NCBI GenBank assembly: GCA_946886805.1
Contig: CAMPJM010000063.1
Coordinates: forward strand, 1-12,544
From: an uncultured Flammeovirgaceae bacterium
GTDB lineage: Bacteria > Bacteroidota > Bacteroidia > Cytophagales > Cyclobacteriaceae
Direction of reading: 5' to 3'
DNA length: 12,544 nt
A model generated the notes under the pieces. That model worked only from the letters and a program-made list of their open reading frames with translations, did not search any database and was not told where the DNA came from. Positions 7,991 to 12,544 of the stretch are shown here, one piece after another (the stretch's first letter is position 1; every line of letters begins with the position of its first letter). The translations under genes were made by a program, and so were the position numbers.

Positions 7991-8377
7991 ATGATTAAAC
8001 TCGTAATGCTCTTGCTACTAAACATTGCTCCTTTAGAACCCGAAAAAACCGAACAAGAACATAGCTTGGCAAAGGAAAATACGGCATCCTGCTTTTCAGA
8101 AGCAAATTTCGAAAGTGTTTATAAGTTCCTCGAGAACAAAATAAAACAGGGAGGGTTTCATGTGTTTGAAGGCAATGAACTTTATGTAAAAGAGGGAATG
8201 CAAATTGTTATCAAGGAAGAAAACTATACACTTGCGATAATTCATAAAGAACACGGTATCTACTCTTTGGCAAAAGTCTTAACCGATAACCAGCATCTGT
8301 TAAAAAGGCCCACGAGATATTTTGTAGCATCCAAGAACTACAAGGGCAATGAAATGCTTTTTCGCAATCTGAGGTAG
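7991..8377 (+). CDS. Unknown small protein, paralogue of 11419-11784, frameshifted C-terminus
   Basis: I do not recognise this family. The 128-residue product closely matches the protein at 11419 from residue 1 to about 103. It has a hydrophobic start (MLLLLNIAP, possibly a weak signal or anchor), an FESVYKFLENKIKQ helix, then ELYVKEGMQIVIKE and YTLAIIHKEHGIYSLAKVL, suggesting an alpha-beta fold. Near 8298 this copy lacks one T present in the paralogue. Restoring it gives a tail HLVKKAHEIFCSIQELQGQ ending at TGA 8350-8352, almost the same as the paralogue's tail and stop. The present frame instead runs on through an unrelated tail to TAG. So the last 25 or so residues are probably an artefact of a 1-bp deletion, real or from sequencing. 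It lies behind the divergent promoter and 24 nt before the next gene. Confidence 0.65.
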   Translation: MIKLVMLLLLNIAPLEPEKTEQEHSLAKENTASCFSEANFESVYKFLENKIKQGGFHVFEGNELYVKEGMQIVIKEENYTLAIIHKEHGIYSLAKVLTDNQHLLKRPTRYFVASKNYKGNEMLFRNLR

Positions 8378-8401
8378 ACTAATCCACATTTCTACAGAAA
8401 T

Positions 8402-9037
8402 ATGAACAAACTAAAATTGAAGACTAACACCTTTCTTTTAATAGATTCAGTACCTGATATTTACAAAGAGCACTCGCTGTGGCTTCAATGTACAAAATTC
8501 GCTAATCAGGAAATATGGGACCGGTCTTTGGATTGTTTGATCCAATTGGCTGTAGAATCAGAGCATTATTTTTCTGGGGAATTTTGGAAGCTATCGTTTG
8601 AACTGGCAGAATCTTTAAAAATGCAAAAGCAAAAAGACCTCTGCCAAAAACAAATTAATAAGATCAGGGAAGATAAAATAAGCTTACCCTTGGGTTGGAC
8701 CAGCAACAAGGTTAGCCCTGGAAATTTTCAACTTTACATTGCTCATAAACAGCGAGAACGGTGGGACAATGAAAGAAGACAAAAAGACAACATTAGCAAA
8801 CTGTTGAATGAAGAAGGGTTTCATTTTAAACCCACTGGAAAGACGGGCTATGTTTATTATGTAAGCCAGAAAAGAATTACTGAAGTGGAGTGGCATGAAG
8901 GAGAAATTGTAGGGTCTACCCTTTCGAAGTATTGGATATTCCCGGAGAAGAAATTGCTGACGAAAGAAGAATACCTGAAGGTTTACAATGATTTGAAGGA
9001 ATGGGCAGCTCTGAAAAATACAAGTTTTCGGTATTAA
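8402..9037 (+). CDS. Unknown 211-residue protein (paralogue starts at 12468)
   Basis: Family not recognised. Residues 1-95 look helical, including the conserved start FLLIDSVPDIYKEH (11-24) and a helix bundle rich in Leu, Lys and Glu. Residues 96-211 mix strands and helices with many aromatics: LPLGWTSNKV (95-104), a basic stretch KQRERWDNERRQKD (116-129), GYVYYVSQKRITEVEWHEGE (149-168), YWIFPEKKLLTKEEY (177-191) and a final helix to FRY. No signal peptide, membrane segment or catalytic motif is evident, so it is probably cytoplasmic. It follows the small gene at 7991 by 24 nt and likely shares its promoter. Its N-terminus matches the truncated gene at the right window edge, where the same kind of upstream gene occurs. 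An immunity role is conceivable from context but unsupported. Confidence 0.85.
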   Translation: MNKLKLKTNTFLLIDSVPDIYKEHSLWLQCTKFANQEIWDRSLDCLIQLAVESEHYFSGEFWKLSFELAESLKMQKQKDLCQKQINKIREDKISLPLGWTSNKVSPGNFQLYIAHKQRERWDNERRQKDNISKLLNEEGFHFKPTGKTGYVYYVSQKRITEVEWHEGEIVGSTLSKYWIFPEKKLLTKEEYLKVYNDLKEWAALKNTSFRY

Positions 9038-9225
9038 GCTAAACATCCCAAACTTAATCGGCTATCTCCGCCTATCAACAAGCTCTTGGAAAATCAACAC
9101 GCAAGTCTAAAAGCGACCGCCTTACATGAAATGGAGAATACTCATTATTTTTTACAACTATTTGTAGTTCCACAATTTCTGTATAGATCTTTTCCTTTTT
9201 CACAGGCCTTATTTATCGATGAAAA

Positions 9226-11010
9226 TTAATAGGTGCTAGTGTCTTTAGAAGGAAACAAGTGCTGGAACTTCTCTGGCAGTATTTGTTGCAACTTTTCTGC
9301 CCTCATAATTCTCAAATTCGTCATCTCAGCTATAGCATCAGGCAAGGAAGTAATATTCAGAAGTAAAAGATCCAAGGAACGAAGACTTTGAAGGCCGACT
9401 ATCTTAGCGGGAATTTCGGTAACGCCGTCGTTGGCACCAATGGATAGTTCCTCTAAATTGTTTAGCTCCAGTAGACCTTCCGGAAAGCTTTTGAGATTAT
9501 TGGAATAAAGGTCCAGTATTTTCAGTTGTTTTAATTTACTGATACTTGGCGAGACTGTACTAATCCTGTTTCCCTCCAGTATAAGCACCTCTAGTTGGTT
9601 CAGTTTGCCAATACCATCCGGCACTTCAGACAGGCCAGTTCTAATACGTAGATAAGTTAGGTTTTCCAATAGTTCGATTTCAGGAAACCATTCAAGCTCT
9701 ACCCCACTTTCAATCGACAATTCCGTGGTACCCTCGATATCGAGCAAAGATTCCTGTAGACTGAGCGGTAGCTGAGCATAACGTCCCTCGCTGATCCCTG
9801 CTGGTAGATCACCAGACGGTGTTAGAAAGTTTTCACCCTCACGTTCACGTACCACATATACGCCACCACCAGGTCTATCTTCGCCACCATTTTGGGTTGA
9901 CTCCAAAAAGACCAGGGAGGATTTACTGCGAACGTTCTTAGGTAGTTTAAATAAACGTAAGCCCAGGTTATATACGGGGAGGTAATCTGCTTTTTCGACT
10001 TCGGGAATCTTAAAACGAAAGGTTTCTTTGCCCAGTTTTAATCGCATGTAGGCGATGCCGGTACTAGAACCTGGAATATAAATAGGCAAGCCTTTTACTT
10101 CCGCTATGCCCTGCCATCCTGTGGCTTCTTGTTTAAAGTACTTGTCCATTATCAGTTCTCGATTGCCCACTAACCTTTTGTACCTATAGGGGGCAGGAGT
10201 GTCAGTTTCGAGCGGAATTATTTGTACACTGGCAGGCGACGGTGGGTAAGGATCTTCTTCGTGTGAGGAGGAATCGTGGTAGTTAAACCTTACCCGATAA
10301 TTATCTTCCCAAATGGCTGTTCTTTCATCGGCTTCTGTATAATCATGCCACATTCTACTATCGTCCACACCCGACAATAGTATCTGCCACTTTCCCTGGA
10401 TTTTAAATACTATTCCTGCTTCAAACTCATCGTCAAAGTGGGTGCGAAGTCGTACATATTCTATGTAATCTGCTTGCATATAGAGTTTTCGAAAACTATT
10501 CACAAACGTTTCCTGAGACATACGTAAGTCCTGATTAAAGATTTTAGTATAGGGATTTTCTGTGGATGCTCCTGTTTGCAGCCAGTCTATATAATATGTG
10601 GCACCAAAAAACAAACCGCTGTGTCGGGAAAAGTTGACGTCGGTATCCAAACTGCTTAATATTCTACCCTTGGCATCGAGCAGGACATGGCGTCGCACTG
10701 GTTTTTTTCCAGGCGGAGCGTAAGGATCATGACGAGAAATCTGAGAGAATTCCAAGCTGCTTTTTACAAGATATTGATTCCGCTCTGGGAGAAAAAAGTA
10801 ATTAGGCATGTAAACCCTGCCTCGCATAACAGGAGCCAACTCGTAAAACCCTTTTCGGGTGGGGTAAACATCTGTTCCACTACTAAAAATGGTATTCCGA
10901 AATAGAAATTTATATCGATCGGGATTTTTAGAAAAACTAAGAAAGGAAAAGCCCAAGGCCACCATACCACTCACTATAATAATTCCAACCATAATTTTAT
11001 TCTTTTTCAT
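9226..11010 (-). CDS. Membrane-anchored leucine-rich-repeat protein
   Basis: This 594-residue protein begins with a short basic stretch (MKKNK) and one hydrophobic segment (about 7-26, MVGIIIVSGMVALGFSFLSF). That suggests a membrane anchor or uncleaved signal, with the rest outside the cytoplasm; no lipobox cysteine is present. Residues 30-420 match nothing I recognise: aromatic- and charge-rich, with a proline-rich linker near 253-275 and a glycine-rich turn at 375-383. From about 450 to 588 come six LRR units of 23-24 residues in the LxxLxLxxNxLxxLPxxIxxL pattern, e.g. LEVLILEGNRIS and LKILDLYSNNLKSFP, suggesting a protein-binding surface. Its DNA looks richer in GC than its neighbours, which hints at a separate origin. 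It is transcribed against its neighbours. The minus-strand half of the second promoter module lies about 250 bp upstream. Confidence 0.9.
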   Translation of the reverse strand: MKKNKIMVGIIIVSGMVALGFSFLSFSKNPDRYKFLFRNTIFSSGTDVYPTRKGFYELAPVMRGRVYMPNYFFLPERNQYLVKSSLEFSQISRHDPYAPPGKKPVRRHVLLDAKGRILSSLDTDVNFSRHSGLFFGATYYIDWLQTGASTENPYTKIFNQDLRMSQETFVNSFRKLYMQADYIEYVRLRTHFDDEFEAGIVFKIQGKWQILLSGVDDSRMWHDYTEADERTAIWEDNYRVRFNYHDSSSHEEDPYPPSPASVQIIPLETDTPAPYRYKRLVGNRELIMDKYFKQEATGWQGIAEVKGLPIYIPGSSTGIAYMRLKLGKETFRFKIPEVEKADYLPVYNLGLRLFKLPKNVRSKSSLVFLESTQNGGEDRPGGGVYVVREREGENFLTPSGDLPAGISEGRYAQLPLSLQESLLDIEGTTELSIESGVELEWFPEIELLENLTYLRIRTGLSEVPDGIGKLNQLEVLILEGNRISTVSPSISKLKQLKILDLYSNNLKSFPEGLLELNNLEELSIGANDGVTEIPAKIVGLQSLRSLDLLLLNITSLPDAIAEMTNLRIMRAEKLQQILPEKFQHLFPSKDTSTY

Positions 11011-11266
11011 CGAAGGTCTATTTTCCGCTAGTCAATTCTGACATAAATGCGGTCAGTCTTTCCAAATAATTCTAGCTTTGAAATAAAAAGCTTTTAGGCG
11101 ATCGCAACGGATTTTGCTTTTTTTTAAAGATGAACCAATATATTGAGAGCTCCAAAGTTGCAGTCGTTCGGTAAACTAGGTTTTTTCTGCTCAAAATAAT
11201 TAGACCTCAAGGCTACGTTGACTTACAGGTTAATTTTCTCGAGCTATGAAAAGTCAAGTACAAGAA
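11011..11266. other. Spacer between the LRR gene and promoter module 2
   Basis: This is the long leader of the LRR gene if its transcription starts at the module at 11267. It contains a weak inverted repeat (AGCTTT/AAAGCT around 11072-11097) without a T-run, and no TAnnTTTG box close to the LRR start. I see no open frame with coding character. Confidence 0.45.
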
Positions 11267-11368
11267 CAAAGATAACGCGACGACGTCCATTATAAATCAC
11301 CAATAATCGGTAAAATGAAAGATCATTAATAGTAGTGATTTATTGGTAGATATCTTTTTAGATCTTTG
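11267..11368. promoter_or_regulatory. Symmetric divergent promoter module, copy 2
   Basis: The layout is the same as at 7837-7938. On the minus strand GTGATTTAT (complement of 11292-11300), 17 nt, then TATCTTTG (complement of 11267-11274). On the plus strand GTGATTTAT (11335-11343), 17 nt, then GATCTTTG (11361-11368). Here the two outer boxes are perfect inverted repeats. The 17-nt spacers differ from copy 1 while box sequences and distances are kept, which argues for function rather than recent copying alone. It faces the LRR gene on one side and the small gene at 11419 on the other. Confidence 0.7.
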
Positions 11369-11418
11369 GTTTAATAGGTATTAAGGAAAATATAACTACA
11401 TAGCTGCACCTACTCAAT

Positions 11419-11784
11419 ATGATCACATTCATAATGCTCTTGCTACTAAACATTACTCCTTTACACCCCAAAAAATATGAAAATGAAAATATTTTAGCAA
11501 TGGGAAATATATCCTGCTTTTCAGAAACAAATTTTGAAAGTGTTTATAAGTTTCTTGAGAACGAAATAAAACAGGGAGACAAGGGATTTTATGTGTTCGA
11601 AGGCAATAAACTTTATGTAAAAGAGGGAATGCAAATTGTTATCAAAGAAGATAGTTTTACGCTTGCCATAATTCATAAAAAACAGGGTGTTTACTCTTTG
11701 GCAAAAGTCCTAAGCGATAACCAGCACCTTGTTAAAAAGGCCCATGAGATATTTTGTAGCATCCTGGCCTTACAAGGGCAATGA
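11419..11784 (+). CDS. Unknown small protein, paralogue of the gene at 7991
   Basis: This 121-residue protein of unrecognised family is the intact-looking member of the pair. The N-terminus is hydrophobic (MITFIMLLLLNITPL). Shared blocks are SCFSETNFESVYKFLEN, YVFEGNKLYVKEG, MQIVIKE, TLAIIHK and YSLAKVLSDNQHLVKK, then a helical tail AHEIFCSILALQGQ. Compared with the paralogue it has a two-residue insertion before FYVFEG (GDKG against GG), and an extra T near 11729-11730 keeps the tail in frame. Nucleotide identity is high from the promoter module through the stop, so the pair comes from duplication of a promoter-plus-gene unit. The N-terminal segment could be a short signal or anchor, but this is uncertain. 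Confidence 0.8.
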   Translation: MITFIMLLLLNITPLHPKKYENENILAMGNISCFSETNFESVYKFLENEIKQGDKGFYVFEGNKLYVKEGMQIVIKEDSFTLAIIHKKQGVYSLAKVLSDNQHLVKKAHEIFCSILALQGQ

Positions 11785-11861
11785 AATACTTTTCCACGGT
11801 AAGGGATAAGAGCCGAAAAGAACTATCAGATATTTAAACTTAATAACTCCTCCTGCTACTG

Positions 11862-12281
11862 ATGAACACCCTACAGCTTATTGCAGATATAACTTCCCGC
11901 GATACACACAAAGTTTGGAGCTCGTCTTGTGAAATAATTTCTCTAGGGCAGGATGAGAGAAGCATACAGCCATTGATTGAATATCTACCCCTGATCAAGA
12001 AAAAAGCCAAAAACCTGGCCATGGGTGGAACGTTTGCGCCGAACCAAAGATTTGTCGATTTCGCCATTAGGACCATCGAATTTCACCGCGATAGTATTGA
12101 ATGCTCTTGTACTTTATATGCTAAAGGTTCTGGAGGGTCATATTTTCTCATAAAACCCAACAACGGAAAAAGTTTTGAAGTGATGAAAAGTAAGTGTTAT
12201 TTTTTTAATGCCCTGAGAGAAAAGATTGCACAAATGACCAACAAATCTGTAGAAATGGAACCGGAATACCAGGATCGTTAA
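11862..12281 (+). CDS. Unknown 139-residue helical protein
   Basis: The N-terminal two thirds look like paired amphipathic helices of HEAT-like type: TLQLIADITSRDTHKVWSSS (3-22), CEIISLGQDERSIQPLIEYL (23-42), then LPLIKKKAKNLAMGG and RFVDFAIRTIEFHRD (63-77). A CSC motif at 81-83 and a short mixed tail follow. The pattern recalls a small Bacteroidota family often found in arrays of accessory or immunity-like genes, but I cannot name it and infer no function. No signal peptide or membrane segment is visible. It lies 77 nt after the small gene at 11419, probably in its operon. The stop overlaps the next ATG (TAATG), suggesting translational coupling to the broken reading frame that follows. Confidence 0.8.
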   Translation: MNTLQLIADITSRDTHKVWSSSCEIISLGQDERSIQPLIEYLPLIKKKAKNLAMGGTFAPNQRFVDFAIRTIEFHRDSIECSCTLYAKGSGGSYFLIKPNNGKSFEVMKSKCYFFNALREKIAQMTNKSVEMEPEYQDR

Positions 12282-12445
12282 TGGGAGATATCGAGGATCA
12301 AATAGAAAAGTAAAGAAGAGGATTTTACAGCTTTCAAGACATTCAACAGTTTATGTTAGACGGAGAGATAATCACAATTAAACAAAATGATTCAATCCCT
12401 AATCCAAAGGGAAGCAAGAGTTTATTCCCTGACAAAAAAGCCTGA
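12281..12445 (+). pseudogene. Broken short gene with in-frame TAA
   Basis: ATG 12281 overlaps the preceding stop. The frame reads MGDIEDQIEK, then TAA (12311-12313), then stays open in the same frame for 43 codons to TGA 12443-12445. The second part looks like real protein (FYSFQDIQQFMLDGEIITIK, then PNPKGSKSLFPDKKA). Removing the stop would give a protein of about 54 residues. A start at ATG 12353 would give only 30 residues. It is probably a pseudogene or remnant of a small cassette member. No homologue is visible elsewhere in the window. Confidence 0.5.
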
Positions 12446-12467
12446 AAAATTATTCAAAACAAAGCAT

Positions 12468-12544
12468 ATGAATAGGAAGCAATTACAGTTGAAAGAAAAT
12501 TTCCAGCTATTAAAGGATTCGGTACCTGAGCTGCACAAAAAACA
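12468..12544 (+). CDS. Partial paralogue of the 211-residue protein at 8402
   Basis: Only the first 25 codons are inside the window. The N-terminus MNRKQLQLKENFQLLKDSV followed by PELHKK matches the gene at 8402 (LKTNTFLLIDSVPDIYKEH) in the pattern L-K-x-N-x-F-x-L-L-x-D-S-V-P-[DE]-[IL]-[YH]-K. This shows that the downstream cassette also carries a member of this family, here separated from the small gene at 11419 by two further reading frames. Confidence 0.75.
   Translation, partial: MNRKQLQLKENFQLLKDSVPELHKK

Noticed and set aside
8684..9046. A 120-codon minus-strand open frame opposite the 211-residue gene
   Set aside because: It is antisense to a frame with a paralogue in the window, and its translation lacks coding character.
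9156..9169. Hairpin AACTA/TAGTT as terminator of the LRR gene or the 211-residue gene
   Set aside because: The stem is 5 bp and no T-run follows on either strand.

Overview
The window looks like a Bacteroidota chromosome, probably a Cytophagales-type member. The protein types point that way, the DNA is AT-rich, genes lack clear Shine-Dalgarno sequences, and several promoters match the Bacteroidota pattern TTG-N19-21-TAnnTTTG. No lineage marker allows a firmer assignment.

Left part (1-7037) is core genome. On the minus strand, tRNA-Leu(UAG) and trigger factor (tig) lie behind one strong promoter and end in a clear terminator. On the plus strand come a long bifunctional (p)ppGpp synthetase/hydrolase (RelA/SpoT type), a Fur-family metal regulator with its own promoter, a single-domain STAS anti-sigma-factor antagonist and adenylosuccinate synthetase (purA). 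The rsh-fur gap holds a phased 7-bp degenerate repeat and a pair of palindromes resembling a REP element. Downstream of purA is a GC-rich, multi-hairpin element that looks like a dispersed Bacteroidota intergenic repeat.

Right part (7038-12544) is accessory and has been shaped by duplication. A 102-bp back-to-back promoter module (7837-7938) recurs at 11267-11368 with identical internal spacing. Each copy drives, on the plus strand, a member of the same family of about 120-residue proteins of unknown function. Copy 1 is followed by a 211-residue unknown protein. Copy 2 is followed by a 139-residue helical protein, a broken short gene, and then the start of a paralogue of the 211-residue protein at the window edge. 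The minus-strand halves of the modules face a small membrane protein interrupted by an in-frame TGA (copy 1) and a membrane-anchored leucine-rich-repeat protein (copy 2). Several genes here carry frameshifts or stops.

Small paralogous unknown genes, duplicated promoters and decay resemble immunity-gene or accessory arrays, but no toxin, secretion marker or defence enzyme is visible, so that reading is a hypothesis. The most distinctive signal is the duplicated symmetric divergent promoter, which suggests shared regulation of these cassettes.
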